Of a stretch of DNA of 64,000 nt, positions 44,567 through 54,747 are shown in pieces; positions within the stretch are counted from its first letter, which is position 1, and each line of letters begins with the position of its first letter. The notes under the pieces were generated by a model. The model saw nothing but the letters and a program-made list of their open reading frames with translations, ran no database searches and was not told the DNA's origin. The DNA is taken from contig NC_089422.1 in the NCBI RefSeq assembly GCF_013426205.1, positions 930,001 to 994,000 on the forward strand, in the 5' to 3' direction. Made by a program: the position numbers and the translations under genes. The DNA is from Metarhizium brunneum. Its lineage: Eukaryota > Ascomycota > Sordariomycetes > Hypocreales > Clavicipitaceae.

Positions 44567-44949
44567 ATGAAGGTACGTAGACAAAGAGACGACCATCTTT
44601 CACGCGCCAATAAAATATCACACAGTTCAAAACTCTTGCATTCTGCGTCTTCTACGGAGCCGCAACAGCAAGCTCGGTCGGTTTTGAAGAGTGGCTGCAG
44701 CCAGGTTGTCCCGGGCGAGTATTCCTAACTGCCACGGCGACAAGCGGCTACTGCGTCAACTTGGGGGATTACCCCGGGAAAAGCATCAGGTTGAGCGAAA
44801 AGATTGCCTGCTCACAGGGTCAGGCTGGTTGGATTGAGGTTTCAAGCAAGGAATGCGCTGCTTTCCAAGTTGACGGGGAGTATCTTGCGGATGGGCACTG
44901 TCAGGACGTTGGGTTTGAACCTCTGGCTATTCGAACGTCTTGTCGTTAA
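44567..44949 (+). CDS. Small secreted cysteine-rich protein
   Basis: Two exons, 44567-44572 (only Met-Lys) and 44626-44949, with a 53-bp intron (GTACGT..CACAG), giving 109 aa. A signal peptide covers residues 1-18 (FKTLAFCVFYGAATAS). The mature part has six cysteines (in PGC, GYC, IAC, KEC, GHC and TSC), which could form three disulfides. Size, secretion signal and cysteine content fit effector-like or antimicrobial-type fungal proteins. No known family is recognised, so the role is open. The two-codon first exon makes it easy to miss in automatic annotation. It stands alone, with gene-poor DNA on both sides. Confidence 0.72.
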
Positions 44950-45365
44950 AAAGGGATATATGTAGTTGACCTTTTCAACATGTTGGGGTTTTTCTGATGA
45001 ATCCAGCAGATGATCTCGTGCAATTCCGCTTTTATATAGTGCGCAAACGTGGTTATGTTAAATAGTCTAAACCAGGTTCCGTCGTGAGTCGAAAAGCGCA
45101 CGTCGACACTTACAAGTTGGACAGTCGGACATTCGGGGGTCTGCCGAGGTCCCTATGGTACTATCAGATTTATGATATGACGATTTCTCTGGTTAGTATA
45201 ATGTGTTTATTTGAGCTTTTTAGTTTGTCCGAATTGTGCTGCGTTACTTTGCATATGATGTACGTGATAAACCCAAGTACAACCTCGGCGCTCATCTCCA
45301 TAGAAAACCCTGTGTATCACGCAACTGCATATAGTAATACTCATGGCAACAGGAAAGGGCCCAAA

Positions 45366-45392
45366 AAATAAAATAAAATAAAATAAAATAAT
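45366..45392 (+). repeat. AAAAT pentanucleotide microsatellite
   Basis: About five tandem AAAAT units in intergenic DNA downstream of the small secreted protein gene. Confidence 0.85.
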
Positions 45393-45667
45393 CTTTCACT
45401 CAGCACAACGCCTCAGTGACCGAGTCAGCGGTCCAGTTATTGGTTTGTCGAGATTGAGGAGCTTGTCAATAGCTTCGATTTTGGAATCGTGGCGGGCTTC
45501 TTACGGCCAAGGTCAAAATTAAGTAGACGTCTTGTCTTGACCTCACCAGACGACGTACGGCGCTTCCAGTAACACGAAAGCTGTCCTTATAAAGCGCCCT
45601 GGGATAATTTTCAGATGGTTGTTAGCATCTCGGGCCAGAGCAGTAACAAACTAATCACCGAACTGCA

Positions 45668-45688
45668 AACCCTAAGGGTTAGGGTTAA
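45668..45688. repeat. Interstitial telomere-like repeat
   Basis: Reads AACCCTAAGGGTTAGGGTTAA, written here whole as a 21-base site: one CCCTAA unit meets two GGGTTA units head to head. TTAGGG is the telomere repeat of most filamentous fungi. So short a tract may be chance, a promoter-type telo-box, or a scar of break repair. Confidence 0.6.
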
Positions 45689-47559
45689 ACACATCGTCGA
45701 GTACTGCTCTTTGCTTGCCCCATTTGGAATTCAGCGAGCAATCAGGTTGCAATCTCATATCCATCACGTCGAAATCGTTGAGTCTAGGGCATTAGGCCTC
45801 TTCCATAGCTGATGGGGTGGATGGCCATGTATGCTGTATCTGTTGAATCCTCAAGTCCCTGTAGCAGACAACTTGATTAGACGATACGGCCACTAGGCGA
45901 AGAGCAAGAATGGTCCTGTCAAATTCGTGTTTGGCAAACGCAAAATCGCCCACAAGAATTAAACGCTTGGTGTAGACTAACTGTGAAGTTGTACCCTTTG
46001 GCGGTGTGTCGAGGTGCCTTGGTAGTGAAAGCGCAAACAAAAGCCCGGATTTGCATTGACACATCAATGATGGCAACTGGTCCTATCATGGTAGATTAGA
46101 CTGGCCAGCTGGCAGCTTGGCAGTTTAAGAACCGGCACTCGCAACTCCAACACTTCAATGTTTGCATCGGCTCCAGCTCATGTTCCGTGTCTTGCCTCTA
46201 GAATCTCGCCCCTCCTCTCAACTAATCCCAAAGCGTTTGCGAAGCCAATCCCAGCCATAACGCCAGTGAATGAGAGGCCATGGCAATGGCAAGATGAGAT
46301 TGTGCACTTGCTAGTCCGAAGCGAGGCTGCAGCAGAGACGACAGGCGGTGATTCTTCATCATATCCCCTGGTTGATAGAAGCCCGTGTTAACCAGCCCAT
46401 AGTTACCTACCCGCAGGCAGACGGCCATAGATTTCATAGACGATCCATTTAACGGGAGGGTAAAGGAAGTCGCCAACTTGCATCCACCAACGATAACAGG
46501 CTGTCCACAAAGATGGCTGTGATGGAACCGACGGACGACAGAACCAAGGGAAGGGGGATCAACACATTGATGTGCATTCACAAACAGAAATACGAGACCA
46601 AGGCCACAAGCCATTCTCGATTCCCCCTGGCCAATTGCACCCGTTCCCCCTCCCGCTCACCGTCAACGGTCCGACACAAACGCCACCAACAGCTCGATCC
46701 CACATGGTTTCGATCCGCCGACGCATCCGCTCCCAAGGGCACAACTGACAGATGAACCAAGAGCGCTTCTAATCATCAGGGGGGCCCCGGTGGTCCCAAT
46801 GAGGCGCAGGGCTCGAAATGGTGTGCCGCCATCCCGTGTTCTGCCCTTTCTCAGTCTTTTTTTGTTCCCTCGCTCCACCAACAATCGTGCTAATCCGGAC
46901 ATTCACACATGTTGTTGGTGAAAGAGTGGAAACATACCGTGTGTGCAAATGCAGGGTGACAAGATTGACGTGCCTTTTGGCCCGGGCTATGCGACGCGCG
47001 TTCCGTCCGGTACTTGGGCACTGGCAATGTCTGAAGATCAATCCCTTTTCTTGAAAGCCGCGCGCGAATCTTGTCCAAACTTGCGCCGTTAGAGATGGTC
47101 TATCTGCCGTCGCACCTACACTGTGTCTGGAACCGGATTGTCTGTTTCGGGGCAAAGCATTCGGTTGTAATAATACCAGATGTACTACGTATGAGCCCAT
47201 GTTCTGAGGTGGCCGTAAATATGTGCTTGTCCCCAACACATGCTTGCATCCCATGATCCGCTTCCGGCCACTTCCTTGTTCGAACACGACGGCAAGACTT
47301 CTCGTCGACACGGCACGTCCAATTCGCCAGCAGAGATTTCTCTCTGTGACTCACCCTTTTTAATTGCCGACCATTTTTGATTGGAAAAAGAGAAGAAGAG
47401 GGAAAATAAGTTGGCCTTGCTGTTACTGCGCCACTTCCCATCTGTGTCACGCACTTACACCCCGTCTTGTGCCTGGGCCGCAACGAAAAAGAGCACTTGA
47501 GACTCAACGCCGGGTTCCAAAACGATTGCAGCCTGAAGCCAAAGCAATTCGACCCGGCC

Positions 47560-48947
47560 ATGCATTCTGCAAAATACCACGAGAGGGTGACGTCTGGGGA
47601 AATCGCCCCACAGTACGAAGATATCCGCTACGCAAGGAACAAAGGTCTTGGCCAGCCCGTGGCGACAAGTCGGCCGTGGTGGAACCCGCGATACTGGACG
47701 CGAAAGATTTGGATAGCCGTCGTCGCCGTAGTGGTGATTGTCGTGGTCGTTATCATTGCCGTGGCCGTTACCGTGACCAAGAAGAATGCCTACCCGGACT
47801 ATTCGCCGCTCACATATAATTTGCAAGATACCTGTGAGTACTATTTGCTGCCCTGGAGGTTGAAGTGGAGTGGGAGGTTGAGCCGACTGACGATTCTCAG
47901 ATGGCGGCCAGAGCTTCTTTGACCAGTTTAATTACTTTACTGGCTATGACCCGGGTAAGTTTCTCTTCATCATACGGCTCATTTAGCCGGTGCTAAAACG
48001 CCCACAGCCCACGGTCTGGTACACTACGTCCCGCAAGCAGATGCCGTCAACCGTGTAAGTCACCCTCGACCCCCGACACCAACCATCACCAGCACCACTA
48101 ACTACTCCCTAGAACCTCACCTACGCCACGCAGAACTCGGCCGTGCTCCGCGTCGACACCGCCGTAGGACCCGGCTCCAACCCCGACGCCTCAACCGGCC
48201 GCTTCTCCGTGCGCCTCGAGTCCAAGAAGACGTACAACGGCGGCCTCTTCATCTTCGACGTCAAGCACACCCCCTACGCCTGCGGCGCCTGGCCGGCCCT
48301 CTGGCTCACCGACCCGTCAAACTGGCCCGACCACGGCGAAATCGACATCATGGAGGCCATCAACCAGGGGGCCGCCGGAAACGCCATGACCCTTCACACC
48401 ACCGGCGGCTGCTCCATGGGCGTGAAGCGCAAGCAGACGGGCGAGACGGACCAGGAAAACTGCGACCACGGCGCCAACAACAACGCCGGCTGTGCCGTCA
48501 AGGAGAGCCCTTCTACCTTTGGAACCAAGCTCAACGATGCCGGCGGCACCGTCATGGCCGTCGAATGGAGGAGCGCCGGCATTCGCATGTGGCAGTTTGC
48601 TAGGAGCGCTGTCCCGAGTGACATTACGGGCAAGAAGCCGAACCCTTCGACTTGGGGGACTGCCGCTGCGGATTTTCCAAGCACGGACTGCGACATCGGG
48701 TCTCATTTTAAGAATAATTCCATCATTGTGAACATTGACCTATGTGGAGATTTGGTCTATGGGAGCTGGGACAAATCTGGATGTCAGTGGTCACTCCTCC
48801 TTTTGTCACCTTTGAAAAATGGCGTAAAGCTAATGAATCGCATCTCTAGGCTCTGGTACCTGCAAGGAGGTCGTTGCCAATCAACCCGACTCATTCAAGA
48901 CGGCGTTTTGGGAGTTTGGCTCGTTCGAAGTATACCAGTCGACGTGA
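47560..48947 (+). CDS. Membrane-anchored GH16 glycoside hydrolase (endo-beta-1,3(4)-glucanase type)
   Basis: Predicted to cut or remodel beta-1,3(4)-glucans of the cell wall. Exons are 47560-47833, 47901-47954, 48008-48054, 48113-48782 and 48850-48947, giving 380 aa. It is a type II membrane protein: ~49 cytosolic residues, a Val/Ile-rich helix at about 50-72, then the catalytic domain outside. The GH16 active-site motif GEIDIMEA is intact, with Glu201 (nucleophile), Asp203 and Glu206 (acid/base). Flanking conserved parts are AWPALWLT and the C-terminal cysteine-bearing SWDKSGCSGTC. Two exons of 54 and 47 nt precede the main exon. The ATG at 47560 is preferred to one at 47467 because the latter adds untypical residues. 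Confidence 0.92.
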
Positions 48948-49341
48948 GCCCGTTCTTCGATGCAACTTGTAAATGAGATGGGGGTGCGATAAAAGGACGG
49001 CGCTGTGCAGATCTGAGATTCATATATAGTGGTAATAAGTAATTAGCCGACGTGTTGTCCACGCCCAAATATGACTGTGATTGTGACTGCGCTCTATGGC
49101 TGCCCTGGCAGCGGGTATTATACAAGTGTATACAAAACCATCTAGCTGACCCCGAACAGCAACTAGAATGGTTTGTCAAGCACCTACCGAGGTAGATACT
49201 CAAAAGTGGAGATGAGCCTCCAAAATCAACGCCGTGTATGCTCTAACCGGAACTCCAAACAAGATTCCCACCCGTTCTCGTACACAAAGCACCATTCGAT
49301 AATCTCTGCCCCCGGGCCATTTGACTGTCGACTCTCAAGGC
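48948..49341. other. Convergent intergenic region
   Basis: About 390 bases between the convergent stops of the GH16 and TIM22 genes, presumably both 3'UTRs. Nothing else is seen. Confidence 0.6.
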
Positions 49342-49985
49342 CTACTCCTCCTTTGGCTGTCTCATCCAAGCGTCAATGGCGGCGCTAAATGCTGCAAACG
49401 CAACGCATCCGCCCGCCATAGCCTGCGGACCAGCATTCTTGGCCAGAATACCGCCCGTCAAGCAGCCTGCCGCGACGCCGTTCGCGAGATCATTCTTGGC
49501 CCGCAGGCCCTCGATGCCACATTCGATGCCGGAAAAGAGCGCGCCGACCTTGCCGAAATTCTTGGCCATCGAGAAGGAGCGAGTGCCCATGTCTTTGAAG
49601 CCGTGCTTGAGCTGTTGGCGGAGGGGTAGAGACGAGATGTTTTGGCCGGCGCTGTTGGTGACGGGTGTGCCGAAGGGCGTGTCGTAGGACATCTATCGAG
49701 GGTCAGGAGGAGGTACGAGGGGAAATGAGGCACGACGGGGAGAGAAGGAGCGACATACAGAAGCCATGAACATGCCGAAAAGACCACCCATGCCGAATCC
49801 CATGACTCCTGACATGACGGACTTGCCGTAGCATGATTCCATGGCGGATTGAACCTGTCGAGGTTAGCGGAGAGCTCACAAGGAGTTTGGGGTGGGGGGA
49901 AGCCTACAGCTTTGACGCCCGGGTCTTGAGGGCCAAAGCCGGGCGTAGGTGCGCCGGCGCCAGATGAGCCTCCTGGGAAATTCAT
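49342..49985 (-). CDS. TIM22: Mitochondrial inner-membrane translocase subunit TIM22
   Basis: Channel subunit that inserts carrier proteins into the mitochondrial inner membrane. Exons are 49985-49908, 49854-49759 and 49692-49342 (introns of 53 and 66 bp), giving 174 aa, the usual length. After a Gly/Pro-rich N-terminus the protein has the Tim17/22/23 pattern: [21 protein letters not shown], then [23 protein letters not shown], then [19 protein letters not shown], with glycine-spaced helices and a C-terminal amphipathic segment. The two family cysteines (in SCYG and IECG) are present. The ATG at 49985 (MNFPGG) is chosen over an in-frame ATG five codons upstream. Confidence 0.95.
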
Positions 49986-51005
49986 GGTGATGTATGACAA
50001 GTATTCACTCTGCCGCAGGTGAGCCCGTGTGGTGGTGGATTCGTAGCGGCTGCCAGTCGCAAGGATGCAGAAGAAATATTTCTGCCTGTTCCCACCGCCT
50101 TCGGCGATGGATCGGCCCCGCCGACCGAGATGCGGCGCTTGTGCAATGAAGCGTCGCGCTTCGCCAGCGAAGCTATACAGAAACTAACGGCAGGGTGCAG
50201 TACCTCGGCTCAAAGTAGCTCCCTTGACAAATTTTGTTTCACAGGTATAAACTGCTATACTACTACTAAGCCCAACCACTGCTACTCCATGTTTCAAGTA
50301 CGACGACCAGAAATGTCATCAAGGTACAGCGTCACAAACCCAGCATTAGAATCAACACTTTGCTGGCCAAGGTATTACTTGCTGCCGTCGAAATATGAAA
50401 ATGAGTTGCAGACTCAATGAATGATAGCTGATGTTGAATCTGGCTATCCGTGTACGGTTCTAACATTGTAATATGTCGACCTTTTTCATGTGCCGTCACC
50501 TAGTATGACCTCGATCGTAAAACCAACTCAATCCAACCCTAACTCGAAACCCACATCCTCAACCCTGGTCTGACAGCCAAAATCGCCCATCCAGTGTAAT
50601 TTCCTAAATGGCAAAGAAATGCCCATAGTGACATCTATAACCATGGTCCCATGTGAACCTGCTCGTGTATTGCCTGATATCAGATATCTGTGCTTTAGAC
50701 ATCCGCATAAAGGGAGCCTACTGTCCCCGTCCTCGAGGCTGCCACTCCGGCAACGGTGACCTTTCAACCCGCGATCTTGCATGGCGTTATTGTTCCTTTG
50801 TCGCGCCTGAGTCTTCCCCTGCTCGGCGTTAGATATGTCGTCTTATAAATTTTAATCTCTTTTTAACCTACCTTGAAGACTCTCCACAGCCTGTTGACCT
50901 GGAAGACTCTCCACAACCTTTTTAGCCAATGCTTTTCCCGAGTATATCTTGCCATATGCATCTCTTTTACGGCTGTAACGTGATGCTATAATTCTACATC
51001 AGCAG

Positions 51006-51209
51006 TCATAGAATAAAATAGGGCCAGCAATACATACACAAGGTACCTCCCTTGTAAGTTCGGAATGTTTGCCCATATTTTTCCTTCATCATCTCCGCAG
51101 CTCTGCCCCATGTAAAATTTTGTCCAGGAGGGTCAGAGTCATCAAACATCTCTGGTATGACGTGAGACCAGAAGTGAAAATTTTCGCCATATGTCCAATG
51201 GGAGGCCAT
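51006..51209 (-). CDS. Short ORF, possible SANT/Myb-like fragment
   Basis: A 67-codon frame with ATG at 51209. Its middle reads FTWGRAAEMMKEKYGQTFR, a Trp-Ala-Ala/Met pattern faintly like Myb/SANT-type DNA-binding domains of fungal repeat-associated proteins. After a possible donor at GTACCT, a second minus-strand frame at about 50850-50990 has protein-like codons (SRKRDAYGKIYSGKALAKKV), but the phases do not join cleanly. It may be a decayed gene next to the tandem duplication, or chance. Confidence 0.25.
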   Translation of the reverse strand: MASHWTYGENFHFWSHVIPEMFDDSDPPGQNFTWGRAAEMMKEKYGQTFRTYKGGTLCMYCWPYFIL

Positions 51210-51252
51210 GTCGTTGAGAAACCTGGCTGAAGTAGCTAATAATCTCAGGTAT

Positions 51253-51407
51253 CGGAAAAATCAAGGCCGGTCTGATGGTTGCGACAATAGAAAAATGGTA
51301 AAGAAAACGGGTCGGCCACGAAGGTTATATCGGGAAAATCGACGCCGATCGGATGGTTGCGACAGTGAAAAATGGGAAAGAAAACGAGCCGGCCACGAGG
51401 GTTATAT
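51253..51407 (+). repeat. Two-copy 77-78-bp tandem duplication
   Basis: Unit 1 is 51253-51330 and unit 2 is 51331-51407. Both contain GATGGTTGCGACA, then AAAATGG, AAAGAAAACG, CGGCCACGA and GGTTATAT in the same order. Most of the differences I can see are transitions. Confidence 0.8.
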
Positions 51408-51596
51408 ACTCCCAGGCCAAAACGAGCACAATGGCAGGTTCGATCGCACAATGATTGAACAATCCAGATCACGCGTAAGCGTCATTGCGTTGGTTTGGGG
51501 GAGAACCCGTCTTGTGAACGAAAAGAACCCTGCAGCAAGGCTAAATATCCAATGTCCGAATCTTGTTCACTTTGACCATGAGTTCAATGTTCAACT

Positions 51597-52360
51597 TTAG
51601 AATTCACTGACCCGGCCGTGAGGTCGTGGAGGCTGCAGACCTCTATAATCAGCAAGAAACACGGCAAGGTTGCGTTCCATTTTGGAAAACTGTGCAGTGA
51701 ACATATTAGCAAGCTTGGCCAAAGCAGACACAAGTAGCGACGCCTACAATGCTCTTTTGTTGCATAGGCACTACGCCATCCTTTATCCAGAAGCCCCAGC
51801 TACCCATCATATTCGCAAGCATCATGTCTGTTGTCAATCTGTCTCCAACTACGGCAATGTGCGACGGGTCCGTCACCCCGGTCTCTGGGTGCTGCCTGAA
51901 GTATTCCATGATTTCGGATCCGCATCCCGGCTTCTTCACAGCGTGTGGTAGTACGTGAACGCCGGTGCCTCTTTCAACCTCGGCGGCTTGCTTCAGGTCT
52001 TTGTCCCAACTGGTGGCCCCGGAGGTATTGGATACCACCAAAAGCTTGCGGCCTGGATATGCCTCTTTGAGGGAGTCAAAGCGCTTCTGTGATTGTTTGA
52101 ACAACGGCACGACAGCTTGGCAATGTTGGGTGAGTTACCTTGTATGGTTCATAGACCTCCTTGGCATCTGGGTAAGCAAAGCAGTCATCTTTGTCGAGAA
52201 CTACAGCTCTGATGTCAGACTTGTAGCCATTGCTTCTCAATCCCTTGTCCAGAGGGATTGGCAGATCGTTGAATGTTGAAACGGTGTGGTGTGGCAAGCA
52301 CATGCTAGGCTTGAATAGCAGCCGTGCGGCATTGAGTGAAGCTGAAAGATTCAGGTTCAT
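51597..52360 (-). CDS. GEP4: Mitochondrial phosphatidylglycerophosphatase GEP4
   Basis: HAD-superfamily phosphatase that converts phosphatidylglycerophosphate to phosphatidylglycerol, a step of cardiolipin synthesis at the matrix side of the inner membrane. Exons are 52360-52139, 52086-51748 and 51689-51597 (introns of 52 and 58 bp), giving 217 aa. The HAD nucleophile motif reads VVLDKDDCF (DxD). LLVVSNTSG and HVLPHAVKKPG supply motifs II and III, and VVGDRLTTDMMLANMMGSWG supplies motif IV. The last exon gives the FSKMERNLA tail. The first ~20 residues (MNLNLSASLNAARLLFKP) suit a mitochondrial signal. The gene is divergent from ORC2 across 365 bases. Confidence 0.92.
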
Positions 52361-52725
52361 TTCGGCGGCAGCTTTGAGCAAAATATGGAGTCTGAGCAGC
52401 CTGTGAACGCGACACAATCCCGTTGGTAGTTTTTGACATGTCAAAGTGCTGGTGGAGCTGCATCCAAACAAGGCGGCTCTCAAGGCACCAGACGTGATCA
52501 GCAGACATTTGAATGCAGGGGGCATGCGGCCCCACCACATCAGAGTACTACTGAATTGACCGTCGACGGCAGACATGGATGCAGGGAGCTTCACTGGGCC
52601 AAAGCCAGTGCATGCAATTAAGCTGGGCCAGACCAAACGTGTTCAAGATCGGTTTTGCGACGATAGGTCTTGAGCTATCGCATCTGCACCCATGTTCGCG
52701 CCTCACTGGAGCAGACGTCGTCGCC
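52361..52725. promoter_or_regulatory. Divergent promoter, GEP4 / ORC2
   Basis: The 365-bp interval between the two divergent start codons. It is the likely shared promoter of a cardiolipin-synthesis gene and a replication-initiation gene. No specific factor site is assigned. Confidence 0.5.
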
Positions 52726-54495
52726 ATGCCTAGGAGTAAATCCGTGGCCGATGATTCTCCTCTGGGAAGCGAGAAACGTTCCGTGCGAAAGCGATCCGTC
52801 GGCACAATGGACCTCGACAGAGAGGCTACACCTTCAAAACGAGGGCGAGTCTCGGCCCAGGAAATTATCAACGTCAAGTCATCATCCGTAGACGACAGCG
52901 AAACAGAAGATCACGACCAAGAAATACAAGTCGGCGCCACAGATAAAGCCTCTCCGTCAATAGACGTCGCCGAGGTCCCCAAGGCGACACCCAAACGCAG
53001 AGGACGCCCCCCCAAGTCACAATCGCAAACCAGCACGCCGTCTAAGACACCCGCAAAGTCAATTTTTGCAACGCCAGTCAAGAATCACGAAACTGAATCG
53101 GCGACGCCTAAAAGACAAGCGGCGGATCGATCAGCACGAAAGAAGAGTGCCAGGGCTCTCATAGAGAATGTATTCGATGATGGCGACGATGACGACGAAG
53201 AGGACGACGACGAAGTTCTCGTGCGCGAGATATACGAAGACAGCGACGCCGAGGACCTCGGTGACAACGCCGACATTTTGACCGATGGGTTGAACGACGA
53301 CACTTCAGGAAATGTCACACCGTCAAAAACTCGAAAGAGCAGGCCCAAGAGAACAAAATCTCCAACGCCACCACGAGATCTGCCTCCCCACGAGCTCTAC
53401 TTTGCACATAATAAGCCCGGGCGGCCAAAGACATCCGATAATACATTGGGCTCGGTCTCACTACTCACACACGACGAATACTTCAACGTACTGCACCAAC
53501 ACAAGGACCGTCACGCCGATGACGTCGAGTATTTGGAAAACCTTCATGCCGAATCCTTCCCGCAGTGGGCATTCGAACTCTCCCAAGGCTACAGCATATG
53601 CCTCTACGGATTCGGATCGAAAAGAGCACTGCTACAAAAACTCGCCAAATACTTGCACACTAATCACCGCGGCAAACCCGCCCGACAAATCGTCATCGTC
53701 AACGGCTACTCGCACACAACCACCATGCGAGAAGTCCTAACGTGCATAGGCTCAGCCATCGACCCTTCACAAAAGATACCCACGTCTACACCAGCCGCCA
53801 CAGTCCAAATCATTTCGTCCCAATTATCCAACACCAATCTTGGCCTCACCATCCTGATCAACTCCATCGACGCAGCGCCCCTCCGCAAACCAGGCACGCA
53901 AGCCATCCTATCCCAGCTGGCCGCCCATCCCCAAATCAACCTCGTCTGTTCCGCAGACACGCCCGACTTCCCTCTTCTCTGGGACATTGGCGTCCGCTCC
54001 GCATTCAACTTCGTCTTCCACGACTGCACCACCTTTGCGCCATTCACGGTAGAACTAGACGTCATTGACGAGGTTCACGAACTTCTAGGTCGCAAGGCCC
54101 GTCGCGTCAACGGCAGGGAAGGCGTGGCATTCGTGTTGAAGAGCTTGCCGGAGAACGCGAAGAACCTGTTTCAGCTACTCGTTGGCGAGGTGCTTATTGC
54201 GATGGAAGAGGAGGGGAATATGGTGGACGAAGCAGCGGGCGTGGAGTACAGAATGGTGTATAACAAGGCGGTGGAGGAGTTTATTTGCAGTTCGGAGATG
54301 GCATTCCGGACGTTGTTGAAAGAGTGGGTTGCCTTCTTCACCCTCATCCGTATTTGTTCGTGGCTGCTAACGGGTTATAGATTCCATGACCATCAAATGA
54401 TTACGAGTCGGAAGGATGCGCTGGGTACGGAGCTGCTAAGTGTACCCTTTCAAAAGGATGAGCTGGAGGCAGTCCTGGAGGATTTGATGTCATGA
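52726..54495 (+). CDS. ORC2: Origin recognition complex subunit 2
   Basis: Subunit of the complex that marks replication origins and loads MCM. Two exons, 52726-54323 and 54381-54495, give about 570 aa. The 57-nt intron (GTGGGT..TTATAG with branch GCTAAC) is in frame and stop-free; its removal gives the family reading LLKEFHDHQMITSR. The N-terminal ~220 residues are disordered and basic/acidic, with an AT-hook-like PKRRGRPPK near 91-100 and an acidic run DDGDDDDEEDDDE. The ORC2 AAA-like domain begins at HDEYFNVLHQHKDRH and includes SICLYGFGSKRALLQKLAK, the degenerate Walker A region. A winged-helix domain ends the protein. ATG at 52726 is the first with family-like sequence after it. Confidence 0.93.
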   Translation: MPRSKSVADDSPLGSEKRSVRKRSVGTMDLDREATPSKRGRVSAQEIINVKSSSVDDSETEDHDQEIQVGATDKASPSIDVAEVPKATPKRRGRPPKSQSQTSTPSKTPAKSIFATPVKNHETESATPKRQAADRSARKKSARALIENVFDDGDDDDEEDDDEVLVREIYEDSDAEDLGDNADILTDGLNDDTSGNVTPSKTRKSRPKRTKSPTPPRDLPPHELYFAHNKPGRPKTSDNTLGSVSLLTHDEYFNVLHQHKDRHADDVEYLENLHAESFPQWAFELSQGYSICLYGFGSKRALLQKLAKYLHTNHRGKPARQIVIVNGYSHTTTMREVLTCIGSAIDPSQKIPTSTPAATVQIISSQLSNTNLGLTILINSIDAAPLRKPGTQAILSQLAAHPQINLVCSADTPDFPLLWDIGVRSAFNFVFHDCTTFAPFTVELDVIDEVHELLGRKARRVNGREGVAFVLKSLPENAKNLFQLLVGEVLIAMEEEGNMVDEAAGVEYRMVYNKAVEEFICSSEMAFRTLLKEWVAFFTLIRICSWLLTGYRFHDHQMITSRKDALGTELLSVPFQKDELEAVLEDLMS

Positions 54496-54747
54496 TGAGA
54501 CGTATTGCAGCTGCATGGTCATGAAACCTTGTATTATCATTTGCCTTGGGAGGGAAACAACAAACAGCTTGATGGTCATGAAACCTACAATAGGTGAAGA
54601 AATTCAAATTATACCAACTGGAGGATATCATCATTTTACAATGTTCAACATGAATCGTGTCGTCGTCAATTATATACACTATCCCCGTCATGAGAACATG
54701 GCTATCTAGCTAAGTCTATGATGTATTCTTTTCTTCTTCAACGCTTT
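54496..54747. other. Convergent 3' region with 15-bp direct repeat
   Basis: The 252 bases between the convergent stops of ORC2 and dolichol kinase. ATGGTCATGAAACCT occurs at 54515-54529 and again at 54572-54586, 57 bases apart, both in the likely ORC2 3'UTR. Confidence 0.6.

Larger units (their letters stand above)
44950..47559. other. Gene-poor intergenic region
   Basis: About 2.6 kb without a supported gene. It contains a pentanucleotide microsatellite (45366-45392), a telomere-like sequence (45668-45688) and a purine-rich stretch near 47380-47410. Several overlapping open frames at 46.2-47.3 kb occur on both strands, with no family pattern or splice continuity. Confidence 0.5.
49986..51596. 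other. Intergenic with a short tandem duplication
   Basis: About 1.6 kb between TIM22 and the stop of GEP4. It holds the TIM22 promoter, a weak minus-strand frame at 51006-51209 (listed separately) and a tandem duplication at 51253-51407. A plus-strand frame at 50019-50420 begins with GTG and has no family pattern. Confidence 0.5.

Noticed and set aside
45600..46110. Possible small genes around the telomere-like site
   Set aside because: Frames under 100 codons without signal peptide, helix or splice support.
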